In this document: positions 17,355 to 25,390 of the stretch, one piece after another
Layout of the letters: each line of letters starts with the position of its first letter
How positions within the stretch are numbered: position 1 is the first letter of the stretch
Assembly: GCF_001955695.1 (NCBI RefSeq)
Contig: NZ_CP019236.1
Location: 992,001-1,056,000, forward strand
DNA from: Rhodoferax koreense
Lineage (GTDB): Bacteria > Pseudomonadota > Gammaproteobacteria > Burkholderiales > Burkholderiaceae_C
Reading direction: 5' to 3'
Length of the DNA stretch: 64,000 bases
Position numbers and translations under genes: made by a program
Notes under the pieces: model-generated
Told to the model about the DNA's origin: nothing
What the model saw: only the letters and a program-made list of their open reading frames with translations
Database searches by the model: none

Positions 17355-18557
17355 TTAGATTTCCAGCGGGGCGATTTCCTTCGCCGGCTGGTGTTCACGG
17401 ATGGCTTCGGCCAGCGCCTTGATGCCGGTGTTGATCTGCTCGACGCTGGCCGTGACGAAGGACAGGCGCAGCGTGCGCTGATCGGCGTTGTCGGCATAAA
17501 ACGCCGCACCGGGCACGAAGGCCACGTTCTTTTCCACGGCCTTGGGTAGCAGGCTGATGGCTTCCAGGCCTTCGGGCAGACGCGCCCAGATGAACATGCC
17601 GCCGTCGGGCGAGTTCCAGGCGGTGCCTTCGGGCATTTCGCGCTTGAGTGCGGCCAGCATGGCGTCGCGCTGGGTCTTGTACAGCGAACGGATGGTCGGC
17701 ACGTGGCGGTCCAGGAAATGGCCCTTCATGACTTCGGCGACGATGCGCTGGTTGAAGCCCGGCGTGTGCAGGTCGGCCGCCTGCTTGGCCTGCAGCAGTT
17801 TGGGCATGATGGCCTTGGGCGCGACGATGTAGCCCAGGCGCAGGCCCGGGGCCAGCACCTTGGAGAACGAACCCATGTAGAGGCAGCCCTCGGGGTTGCG
17901 CGAGGTCAGCGACGGCGCGGGCGGCGTGTCGAACCACAGGTCGCCGTAGGGGTTGTCTTCGACCAGCGGCAGATTCAGCTCCGCCGCGCGTTGGGACAAG
18001 GCGGCGCGGCGGGCTTCGCTCATGGTGCGGCCGGTCGGGTTCTGGAAGTTGGGCAACACGTAGAGGAAACGCGCGCCCTCGGCTTTGCGGACGAGGTCGT
18101 CGATGTCCACGCCTTCGTCGTCGCAGGCCACGCCCACCACGTTCGGCTCCATCGGCGCAAAGGCCTGGATCGCGCCGAGGTAGGTCGGGGTCTCCACCAG
18201 GATCTTGCTGTCCTTGTCGATCAGCACCTTGCCGATCAGGTCGAGCGCCTGCTGCGAACCGGTGGTGATCAGCACTTGCGCCGGATCGACTTCCCAGGGC
18301 AGCAGGTCGGCCACGGCCTGGCGCAGCGGCGCGTAGCCTTCGCTCGCGGCGTACTGCAGCGCAGCCTGGCCGTCTTCGCGCAGCACCTTGTCGCAGGCGG
18401 TGCGGAACGGCTCGATCGGGAAGGTCTTGGGCGATGGCAGGCCGCCGGCAAAGCTGATGATGCCGGGCTTTTCCGTGACCTTCAGGATTTCGCGGATCAC
18501 GGAAGGGTTCATCTTCTCGGCGCGGCCGGCCAGCTTCCACGGGGTCGTCGTACTCAT
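17355..18557 (-). CDS. PLP-dependent aminotransferase (class I, 2-aminoadipate-type)
   Basis: This 400-residue fold-type I aminotransferase has GIISFAGGLPSP, then ITTGSQQALDL, NFQNPTGRTM, an Asp/Tyr pair in EDNPYGDL, and the PLP-binding Lys in MGSFSKVLAPGLRLGY. It resembles the LysN/2-aminoadipate and branched/aromatic aminotransferase group. The substrate is not resolved. It precedes the GST gene by 3 bases, and the LysE-type exporter gene ends 61 bases before its start. This suggests an amino-acid metabolism and export neighbourhood. Confidence 0.92.
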   Translation of the reverse strand: MSTTTPWKLAGRAEKMNPSVIREILKVTEKPGIISFAGGLPSPKTFPIEPFRTACDKVLREDGQAALQYAASEGYAPLRQAVADLLPWEVDPAQVLITTGSQQALDLIGKVLIDKDSKILVETPTYLGAIQAFAPMEPNVVGVACDDEGVDIDDLVRKAEGARFLYVLPNFQNPTGRTMSEARRAALSQRAAELNLPLVEDNPYGDLWFDTPPAPSLTSRNPEGCLYMGSFSKVLAPGLRLGYIVAPKAIMPKLLQAKQAADLHTPGFNQRIVAEVMKGHFLDRHVPTIRSLYKTQRDAMLAALKREMPEGTAWNSPDGGMFIWARLPEGLEAISLLPKAVEKNVAFVPGAAFYADNADQRTLRLSFVTASVEQINTGIKALAEAIREHQPAKEIAPLEI

Positions 18558-18618
18558 GCTTTTTCTCCGATAGCGGCCAGCGAGGCCCTTGTTAAAAATC
18601 GTTCGGTCATGGATTGTC

Positions 18619-19230
18619 TCAGGCCTTGAACAACGGGATCAGCGAGGCGACCAGCGCCAGTGCCGCCACGGTGTTGAAAACGCGCAGAAACCGCGGCTCG
18701 CGCAGATAGCGGCGCATGGCGCTGCCGAACACGGCCCAGGAGCCGGTGCTGGGCAGGTTGATCAGGCCCATCACCAGCGTGAGCAGCAGCAACTGCCACA
18801 CCGAGTGGTCGGCCGGCAGGTAGGTGGTGACCGCGCCCAGCGCCATCACCCAGGCCTTGGGATTGACCCACTGGAACGCGGCCGCGGCGAAGAAGCCCAT
18901 GGGCCTGGCACCGACGCCTGCGGTGCCGCCCGCCTGTGCTGCCGGCGCGCCGCTGTGCAGGATCTTCCACGCCAGGAACAGCATGTAGGCGCCGCCGAGG
19001 TAACGCAGCACGGTGTACAGCCAGGGCAGCTGCAGGAACAGCTGGCCGAGCCCCAGGCCCATGAGCAGCACCATGAAACAGAAACCCGAGGTGATGCCGA
19101 CCATGTGGCGCAGCGAGCGGATCCAGCCGAAGTTCACCCCCGAGGCCAGCATCATGGTGTTGTTGGGGCCGGGCGTGATCGAGCTGACCAGGGCGAAGAG
19201 GCAGAAAGCCAGCCAGTTCTCGGCGCTCAT
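18619..19230 (-). CDS. LysE/RhtB-family amino-acid exporter, copy 1
   Basis: This 203-residue inner-membrane exporter has the typical LysE N-terminus (FALVSSITPGPNNTMMLASGVNFG) and about six hydrophobic segments. It exports amino acids or related metabolites; specificity is unknown. Its start overlaps the stop codon of the upstream EamA gene (ATGA), so it is the last gene of a LysE-EamA-LysE operon. Confidence 0.92.
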   Translation of the reverse strand: MSAENWLAFCLFALVSSITPGPNNTMMLASGVNFGWIRSLRHMVGITSGFCFMVLLMGLGLGQLFLQLPWLYTVLRYLGGAYMLFLAWKILHSGAPAAQAGGTAGVGARPMGFFAAAAFQWVNPKAWVMALGAVTTYLPADHSVWQLLLLTLVMGLINLPSTGSWAVFGSAMRRYLREPRFLRVFNTVAALALVASLIPLFKA

Positions 19231-20183
19231 GGCTTCGCCTTTTGCTGGACGGCCGTCGCCGTGGTGGCCTGCGATTTGCCGACGAACACGATGGCGATCA
19301 CCGCCAGGCCGAAGCCCACGGTGACCAGGTCCAGCGATTCGCCGAGCAGCGGCACGGCGAACAGCATGCTGAGGAACGGCTGCACCAGCTGCACCTGGCT
19401 CACCCGCACCGTGCCGCCCAGCGCCAGGCCGCGGTACCAGGCGAAAAAGCCCAGCCACATCGAGAACACCGCCACATAGGCAAAGCCCCACCAGGCCGTG
19501 GTGCGCACCGGCACGGTGGGCCAGCTGAACCAGGCCGCGGGCAGCGTGGCCGGCAGCGAAATCACCAGCGCCCAGCAGATCACGTGTTCCGCGCGCATGT
19601 GCTGCGACAGCCGACCGCCGTAGCCATACCCCATGGCGCCGAACAGCATGGCCAACAGCAGCAACCCGTCGGCCGCGGAAATGCGCAGCCCGTCACCCGA
19701 CCGCAGCATGGCGAAGGCCACCACCAGTGCGCTGCCGAGCGCGGCGCACAGCCAGAAGCCCGTGGACGGCCGCTGCCGGTGCAGCAGCGCGCCTACACCG
19801 GCCGTGGCCAGCGGCAACACGCCGACGATCACGCTCGCGTGCACCGCCTCGACATGGCGCATCGCCACCGAAGTCAACAGCGGAAAACCGAACACCACAC
19901 CAGCGGCGGTGAGCGCCAGCGGCAGCCAGTCTGCACGCTTGGGCAGCGGCGCTCGGGTGGACAGCAGGAACAGCACCGACAACCCGCCCGCCGCCGCGGC
20001 GCGGCCGAGCGCGATGAACAGCCCAGACATCTGCGGATCGGCTGGTGTGCCCACGGCCAGGCGCGTCATCGGCAGGGTCAGCGCGAAGATCACCACGCCG
20101 AGCAGGCCGAGCCACAGGCCCAGGCTTTCGTTGCGGCTCTGCATGGCGGACGGTGGCAGGGGCAGGGCGGGATGGGCGCTCAT
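19227..20183 (-). CDS. EamA/DMT-superfamily transporter
   Basis: This 318-residue drug/metabolite transporter has about ten hydrophobic segments in two EamA repeats, the first about residues 20-155 and the second about 165-305. Overlaps of 4 bases (ATGA) with the genes on both sides show tight translational coupling. Such proteins export amino acids or similar metabolites, which agrees with its LysE neighbours. ATG 20183 was chosen for the overlap; an internal ATG 14 codons later is an alternative. Confidence 0.9.
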   Translation of the reverse strand: MSAHPALPLPPSAMQSRNESLGLWLGLLGVVIFALTLPMTRLAVGTPADPQMSGLFIALGRAAAAGGLSVLFLLSTRAPLPKRADWLPLALTAAGVVFGFPLLTSVAMRHVEAVHASVIVGVLPLATAGVGALLHRQRPSTGFWLCAALGSALVVAFAMLRSGDGLRISAADGLLLLAMLFGAMGYGYGGRLSQHMRAEHVICWALVISLPATLPAAWFSWPTVPVRTTAWWGFAYVAVFSMWLGFFAWYRGLALGGTVRVSQVQLVQPFLSMLFAVPLLGESLDLVTVGFGLAVIAIVFVGKSQATTATAVQQKAKP

Positions 20184-20779
20184 AGCTTCATGATCCACAA
20201 GGCGGTGACGAAGAGCACCAGCGCCATGGCGCGGTTGAACCACAACAACCGGTTGCCCTGGGCCAGCCACGCGCGCAGCAGCGAGCCGAGCAGCGCATAG
20301 GCGAGGTTGCTGAAGAAAGCATAGGCCAGCATCACCGGCAGAACGGTGGCAAAACGTTGCAGTGCGTCCTCGCGCCCGGCGATCCAGCCGGCCACGATGG
20401 CCAGCGCCAGCATCCACGCCTTGATGTTGACGAACTGCAGCGCCGCGCCCTGCCAGAAGCCGACGGACAGCCGCGAGGCGTCGGCCTCGGCCAGCCGCGA
20501 CGAGCGCGCGAGTTTCCAGGCCAGCCACAGCAGGTAGGCCACGCCGACGATCTTCACCATCAGCCCGAGCAGCGGCACCGCCACCAGCAGCGCCCCCAGG
20601 CCGAGCGCGCACAGGCCGAGTACCACACCCCAGCCGAACGGCACCGCGCAGACGAAGGGCATGGCCCGGCGCAGGCCGTGGTTGGCCGCGAGCGCGGTGG
20701 ACAGCGTGGTGTTCGGGCCGGGCGAAAAACTCATCGCGGTGGCCAGCGCCAGCAGGGCCGTGAATTCGGTGGGGTTCAT
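20180..20779 (-). CDS. LysE/RhtB-family amino-acid exporter, copy 2
   Basis: This 199-residue LysE-type exporter has a family N-terminus (LATAMSFSPGPNTTLSTALAANHG) and about six hydrophobic segments. It is the first gene of the LysE-EamA-LysE operon and is divergent from the MocR regulator at 20924. The 144-bp gap contains two perfect inverted repeats. The MocR protein is the obvious candidate regulator. Confidence 0.92.
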   Translation of the reverse strand: MNPTEFTALLALATAMSFSPGPNTTLSTALAANHGLRRAMPFVCAVPFGWGVVLGLCALGLGALLVAVPLLGLMVKIVGVAYLLWLAWKLARSSRLAEADASRLSVGFWQGAALQFVNIKAWMLALAIVAGWIAGREDALQRFATVLPVMLAYAFFSNLAYALLGSLLRAWLAQGNRLLWFNRAMALVLFVTALWIMKL

Positions 20780-20797
20780 GCGGTGGACGGGGGAGGG

Positions 20798-20813
20798 CTT
20801 GCCAGATGGCAAG
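20798..20813. promoter_or_regulatory. Inverted repeat in the leader of the exporter operon
   Basis: CTTGCC-AGAT-GGCAAG is a perfect 6-4-6 inverted repeat, 19-34 bases upstream of the LysE copy 2 start. It could be an operator or an mRNA hairpin in the leader. Confidence 0.35.
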
Positions 20814-20874
20814 GCACACTTTATTCTCGGGACCAGCACACGACCAATACACTTGATCGCGTCACTCGCCGATC

Positions 20875-20898
20875 TGTATCGGCTGACCTGCCGATACA
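20875..20898. promoter_or_regulatory. Perfect 9-bp inverted repeat, candidate MocR operator
   Basis: TGTATCGGC-TGACCT-GCCGATACA lies 26 bases before the MocR start and about 95 bases before the divergent exporter operon. Perfect symmetry between divergent regulator and target genes suggests an operator. Confidence 0.5.
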
Positions 20899-20923
20899 CC
20901 GTTCCAAGCAGAGGAGTTCCGTC

Positions 20924-22336
20924 ATGTTGATGAAGGCCAATTCGCAGACCCTGGCCGAGCAGCTCGCCGCGCATTTCGCCGACCGCATCCGCAACTACCT
21001 GCTGGCCGGCGGGGCGCGTCTGCCTTCGGTGCGGCAATGTGCCGAGCAGCACCAGGTCAGCCCATCGACCGTGGTGGCGGCCTACGACCGGCTGCTGGCG
21101 CAGGGCCTGGTGGAGGCGCGCAAGAACCGCGGATTTTTTGTACGAGAAGTGGCCTCGGCACAGGACCATTCTGCGAGAGGTGCTATCGATTCAAGAGCGG
21201 AGGCGGCGCCGCTGATCCATCCGCCGATCAACGCCGCGGCGCTGATGCGCGGCATGTTCCACGGCATGAGCAGCAAGCCCCATCCCGGCGTGGGCGTGTT
21301 TCCTGCCGATTGGCTGGCCAACAGCTTTATGCCGGCGGCTGTGCGGCGCATCGCTGCGGGCAAGGCCGAGTTCTCCTTGCAATACGGCGAACCGGCCGGC
21401 GACCTCGGCCTGCGCCAGACGTTGTCGAAGAAATTGGTGGGGCTGAACATCCACGCCGCGCCGGAGCACATCATCACCACCGTCGGCGCCACGCATGCGC
21501 TCGATGTGGTGAGCCGCAGCCTGCTGCGCGCGGGCGACTACGTGATGGTCGAGGAGCCGGGCTGGGCCGTGGAATTCGCACGGCTCGACGCGCTGGGCAT
21601 GCGCATCCTGCCGGTGCCGCGCCGCGCCGACGGGCCCGACCTGGCGGTGATGGCGCGCTACTGCGAATTGCACAAACCCAAGCTGTTCGTGAGCGTGAGC
21701 GTGTTCCACAACCCGACGGGTTACTGCCTCACGCCCGGCAGCGCGCACCGGGTGCTGACGCTGGCCAACCAGCACGACTTCCACATCGTCGAGGACGACA
21801 CCTATGCCCACCTCGCGCCCGAACACGCCACGCGCCTGTGTGTGCTCGACGGCCTGCAGCGCACCATCTACGCCAGCGGCTTCTCCAAGATCCTCGCGCC
21901 GGGTTGGCGCATCGGCTACCTGGCCGCGCCGCCGGCACTGGTGGAGCGGCTGCTCGACACCAAGCTCGTGGCCACGCTGTCCACGCCCGCGCTGCTGGAA
22001 AAGGCGCTGGCCTGGTGCATCGACCAGGGCCAGTTGCGCCGGCACGCGGAACGTGTACGCGTCCGGCTCGACCAGGCGCGCACACGCAGCGTGAAACTGG
22101 CGGTGGCCGCGGGCTGCAGCTTCGCGGCGGAGCCGGCGGGGCTGTTCGGCTGGGTCGAGACCGGGGTGGACACGGATGCACTGGGCCAGCGGCTGCTGGA
22201 TGAAGGCCATTTGATTGCGCCCGGGGCCTTGTTCCACGCGCAGCGGCGGCCGAGCACGCTGATGCGCATCAACTTCGCGACGACGCAGGAGCCGGGGTTC
22301 TGGAAGGTGTTCGAGCGGGTGCGCCGGGGGATGTAG
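20924..22336 (+). CDS. MocR-type transcriptional regulator (GntR HTH fused to aminotransferase domain)
   Basis: This 470-residue protein has an N-terminal GntR winged helix (about residues 8-75: RIRNYLLAGGARLPSVRQCAEQHQVSPSTVVAAYDRL region). It is joined to a fold-type I aminotransferase domain with HNPTGYCL and the PLP-Lys segment ASGFSKILAPGWRIGYL. MocR proteins use PLP or an aldimine as effector and usually act as regulators, not enzymes. It is divergent from the exporter operon and preceded by GAGGAG. Its TAG stop codon lies 3 bases from the edge of the giant palindrome. Confidence 0.93.
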   Translation: MLMKANSQTLAEQLAAHFADRIRNYLLAGGARLPSVRQCAEQHQVSPSTVVAAYDRLLAQGLVEARKNRGFFVREVASAQDHSARGAIDSRAEAAPLIHPPINAAALMRGMFHGMSSKPHPGVGVFPADWLANSFMPAAVRRIAAGKAEFSLQYGEPAGDLGLRQTLSKKLVGLNIHAAPEHIITTVGATHALDVVSRSLLRAGDYVMVEEPGWAVEFARLDALGMRILPVPRRADGPDLAVMARYCELHKPKLFVSVSVFHNPTGYCLTPGSAHRVLTLANQHDFHIVEDDTYAHLAPEHATRLCVLDGLQRTIYASGFSKILAPGWRIGYLAAPPALVERLLDTKLVATLSTPALLEKALAWCIDQGQLRRHAERVRVRLDQARTRSVKLAVAAGCSFAAEPAGLFGWVETGVDTDALGQRLLDEGHLIAPGALFHAQRRPSTLMRINFATTQEPGFWKVFERVRRGM

Positions 22337-22338
22337 TT

Positions 22339-22906
22339 GGCGCTGCTGGCCGGGTCTCGCCCCGGCGGGCGAGTACCTTTTCTTGTGCGCACAAGAAAAG
22401 GTACCAAAAGAAAGCGCCCCTGGTGTCTGCGACCCTGCGCTGGCGCTGCGGGCAACCTGCGCTGAAAGGCGTCGGCGGGGGTCTTGCTCGAACTCGCTGC
22501 GCTCAAACAGTCGCAAGCCCTGATCCCGCCGCCACCTCCCAGCGCAGGCGCATACACAAGGGGAAAGCCGGATTCAGCCTTCGCTGCGCTCGGCGGGGAC
22601 AAAACAGCCAAATACCGGCGATGCGCAGCGAGCCGTGACGGTAGCGAGCGCAGCGAAGCGTCCGGTATCCCGGACCCCCGCCCTTGTGTATGCGCCGAGG
22701 AGCGGAAGGGCCAGCGGATCAGGGCCCGCGACTGTTTGAGCCGAAGGCGAGTTCGAGCGGGACCCCGCTGGAACTGAGCACCGCAGGTTGCCCGTAGCGC
22801 AGCGAAGGGACGCAGACACCAGGGTCGCCTTTCTTTTGCCTACGTTTCTTTGGCGAAGCAAAGAAAAGTAGGTCGCCCGCCGGGGCGAGACCCGGCCAGC
22901 AGCGCC
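22339..22906. repeat. 568-bp giant imperfect palindrome (two inverted copies of a ~280-bp repeat)
   Basis: The outer 34 bases (22339-22372) are the exact reverse complement of 22873-22906. Inside, the arms stay alignable almost to the centre near 22622. Shared blocks include TGGTGTCTGCG, GGGCAACCTGCG, GCTCAAACAGTCGC and GCGCATACACAAGGG. No plausible gene is encoded: the ORFs over it are low-complexity shadows. There is no transposase. It closely recalls repeats seen between genes in Comamonadaceae genomes (memory, not a search). It lies exactly between two convergent genes and may also act as a terminator. Confidence 0.85.
22373..22404. repeat. Perfect 32-bp palindrome inside the left arm of the repeat element
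   Basis: Two 16-base halves, 22373-22388 and 22389-22404, are exact reverse complements with no spacer (outer GTACCTTTTCTTG, centre GTGCGCAC). The matching place in the right arm (about 22839-22872) has a looser version with a 6-base loop. Confidence 0.85.
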
Positions 22907-24153
22907 TACCGAGAAGCAGGTTGGACCTTCAAAGTCACCAGCGTCCGCAACAACGCCCGGTTCGCGTCGTCGATCGGCAGGTTGTGCTTGCGGCACAGCG
23001 CGCGGATGGCCTTGGTGTCGTCCGTGGCCTGGGCGCAGGCGATCTCGAGCGACGAGGCATAGGGGCCGGCATGCTTCACCGTGGCGTCGTAGATCCGGTC
23101 GGACAGCGGGATGCGGCGCAGCACCGTGCCCAGCGGCTCGCCGAGCAGCAGGTCGAGTTGGGAAAACAGGCCGCAGAGGTAGATGTCGCGGCGCAGCGCG
23201 TCTTCGGTGCCGGCGTCGAGCAGGTGTTCCATGAGCCGCGCACGCAGCACCATGGCGGCCTTCACCGGGTGCAGGTTGTTGTCTTCGGAGGCCTGCGGCA
23301 ACTGGGCCACGAGCCATTTGGCGAGCGACGCGTAGCCCAGCATCATCAGCCCGTGGCGCAGCGATTCGACGCCGGTGCGCACGCCGACGCCGGCCGAGTT
23401 CACATAGGCCAGGAAGCGGTAGGCCAGCACCGGTTCCTCGCTCAGCACGGCTTCGATCTGCTCCATCGACTGGTCGGCCTCCACGGCCTTGATCACGCGC
23501 ATCATGGTGCGGTGCTCGGGCGCGATGGCCTGGTGGCGGTGGCTGTGCAGGATGTCCTCGTCGGGCCAGCCGAGCAGGGCATAGGCGTTCTGCTGGTCCA
23601 GGCAGTGCGCCATCAGCGCGCGGCTGGCCACGCCCTCGTAGATCTGGCCGGCCAGCACCGGGCTGCGGGTGGCGGCGGCCGAAGTAAGGCTGGAGACATC
23701 GCGTTGCGCCGCGCCGGCCTGCAGCGCGGCCAGCGCGCCCTGCGGCGACAGCGTGATCAGGCTCCTGACGAAACAGCGTGCCAGGTCGGCCTCGGGCGGC
23801 TGTTCGGCCGGGCCGCGCCAGACCAGGCGCAGCCCGCGCTGGTGGGCGGCGCGCACGCGTTGTGCCATGGCCGCGTCGGTGAGCCACTCCTGGCGCACTT
23901 CGATCCAGTGCGTGCCGTCGTTGGCCGGCGCGTGGTCGAGCATGTCGCACAGCAGCTGGCGCGACTGCATCGACAGCAGCAGCGGCGGCGTGGTCAGGGT
24001 GTCGAGTTCGGCCAGCGCGTCGAGCAGGTGGACCGCGTCGATCGCACCCTGCTGTCCGGCCTCGACGAAAAGCTGTACCCCGGCCAGGTCGCGGCGCTGG
24101 TTCCAGAGCGGGCGGTACCCGAGGGTGACGCTGCCGAGGACGGAAGAGGTCAT
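22906..24153 (-). CDS. HDOD-domain protein with degenerate EAL-like N-terminus
   Basis: This 415-residue cytoplasmic protein has an N-terminal part (LGSVTLGYRPLWNQRRDLAGVQLF) resembling the start of EAL domains but without the catalytic EAL motif. An HDOD domain follows at about residues 195-390. The YuxH-like EAL-HDOD group is linked to signalling and motility control. It begins 13 bases after the flgL stop codon, so it is very likely the last gene of the flg operon. Its TAG stop codon overlaps the outer edge of the 568-bp palindrome. Confidence 0.85.
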   Translation of the reverse strand: MTSSVLGSVTLGYRPLWNQRRDLAGVQLFVEAGQQGAIDAVHLLDALAELDTLTTPPLLLSMQSRQLLCDMLDHAPANDGTHWIEVRQEWLTDAAMAQRVRAAHQRGLRLVWRGPAEQPPEADLARCFVRSLITLSPQGALAALQAGAAQRDVSSLTSAAATRSPVLAGQIYEGVASRALMAHCLDQQNAYALLGWPDEDILHSHRHQAIAPEHRTMMRVIKAVEADQSMEQIEAVLSEEPVLAYRFLAYVNSAGVGVRTGVESLRHGLMMLGYASLAKWLVAQLPQASEDNNLHPVKAAMVLRARLMEHLLDAGTEDALRRDIYLCGLFSQLDLLLGEPLGTVLRRIPLSDRIYDATVKHAGPYASSLEIACAQATDDTKAIRALCRKHNLPIDDANRALLRTLVTLKVQPASR

Positions 24154-24166
24154 GAAATCAGCTCGA

Positions 24167-25378
24167 TTAACTCAGATAGTTGAACAGCGACAGTTTCTGG
24201 ATCTGGGCATAGGACTGCAGCGCGGCCTGGTACCCGGTCTGCTGGTTGGCCTGATCGGACAGGGCCTTGATCATATCGAGATCTTCCGCTCTCGAGCGGT
24301 CGCCTTCGAGCTGCACGGCGCGCGTCTGCTGGCTGGCGTCGACGCGGTCGACCCGGTTCAGCAGGTCGCCGGCCAGGCCGCGCGAGGCCTGCAGCCGCGT
24401 CATGCCGGCGTCGATCTGGGTGAGCGCCTGGGTGATGCCGTGGGTCAGCGTGCCGACGTTGGGGCCGGCGTTCTTCAAACCGGCGATGGCCTTGTCGAGC
24501 ACGGCGAATACGTCGGTCTTCACGCTCGGCGTGACGGCAAAGCTGTCGCCCGTCTTGGGCGCGCCCTTGATCACCATCGACATGCCGTCGAAGGCGATGG
24601 CCTGGCCCGAAGTGTAGGGCTGGCCGGTCGCCACCGCGGTGCCGGTGGTGGTGTTGGTGACGTCGTAGGTGGTGACGCCGGCCGCGTTCACGCTGAACTG
24701 GATGCTGTAGTTGTTGCCGGTGACCGCCGAGGGGTTGGTCACCTGGCCGAGGTCCGACCAGGCCGTGCCGGTGTTGGCCGCGCCGAAATCCACGGCGAAC
24801 ACGCCGTTGCCGGTGGGCACGCTCATCCAGGCGGCTTCGCCGTCCAGCGTGGGCGTGACCGAGACTTCGCCGTTGGGCCGCTGGCCCGGAATCGCCGCGT
24901 ACTGCACACCGGTGGTGGCGTCCACGAAGGGGGGGGCGGCGCTGCCAAGGCCGCTGAACAGCGGAATGCCGTTGCTGTCGGTGCGGTTCGAATAGGTGAA
25001 GATCTGTTCGCGCAGCGAGGTCAGCTCCTGCACGATCGAGTTGCGGTCGGTGGCGTTGTAGGCGCCGTTGCCCGCGGCCACGAGCTTCTCGCGGAAGGCC
25101 TGCATGGCGTCGTTGGCCTCACCCAGGGTGGACTCGGCCTCGGTGATCGAGTTCTTCTGCATGGCCAGGGCGCGCTGGTCGGTGTCGACGCGGGCGATGC
25201 GGGTCTGCGCGCGTTCGGCCTGGGCCGCGGCGGTCGGGTCATCGCTCGGGCGCAGCACACGCTTGCCGGCGGTGATGTGCTCCTGCAGCGAGGACAGCGT
25301 GTTCTGCCGCGTGGTGAGGTTGCGCGTGGCGGTGTCGAAGGCGTTGTAGCTTCCCAGGCGGGCGAAGGTGGTGGCCAT
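24167..25378 (-). CDS. flgL: Flagellar hook-associated protein 3 (hook-filament junction)
   Basis: This 403-residue HAP3 forms the second junction ring between hook and filament. It has the flagellin-like N-terminal helix (MATTFARLGSYNAFDTATRNL, TTRQNTLSSLQEHITAGKRV) and C-terminal helix (ALQSYAQIQKLSLFNYLS). A Thr/Ala/Gly-rich middle domain (about residues 150-290) is exposed on the filament. It lies 12 bases after flgK, and the HDOD gene follows. Confidence 0.96.
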   Translation of the reverse strand: MATTFARLGSYNAFDTATRNLTTRQNTLSSLQEHITAGKRVLRPSDDPTAAAQAERAQTRIARVDTDQRALAMQKNSITEAESTLGEANDAMQAFREKLVAAGNGAYNATDRNSIVQELTSLREQIFTYSNRTDSNGIPLFSGLGSAAPPFVDATTGVQYAAIPGQRPNGEVSVTPTLDGEAAWMSVPTGNGVFAVDFGAANTGTAWSDLGQVTNPSAVTGNNYSIQFSVNAAGVTTYDVTNTTTGTAVATGQPYTSGQAIAFDGMSMVIKGAPKTGDSFAVTPSVKTDVFAVLDKAIAGLKNAGPNVGTLTHGITQALTQIDAGMTRLQASRGLAGDLLNRVDRVDASQQTRAVQLEGDRSRAEDLDMIKALSDQANQQTGYQAALQSYAQIQKLSLFNYLS

Positions 25379-25390
25379 GTGGTTCTCCTG

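Noticed and set aside
22423..23950. Open frames over the 568-bp palindrome, including one running from it into the HDOD gene
   Set aside because: They are Arg/Ala/Pro-rich shadows, and the sequence is explained by the inverted repeat and the HDOD frame.
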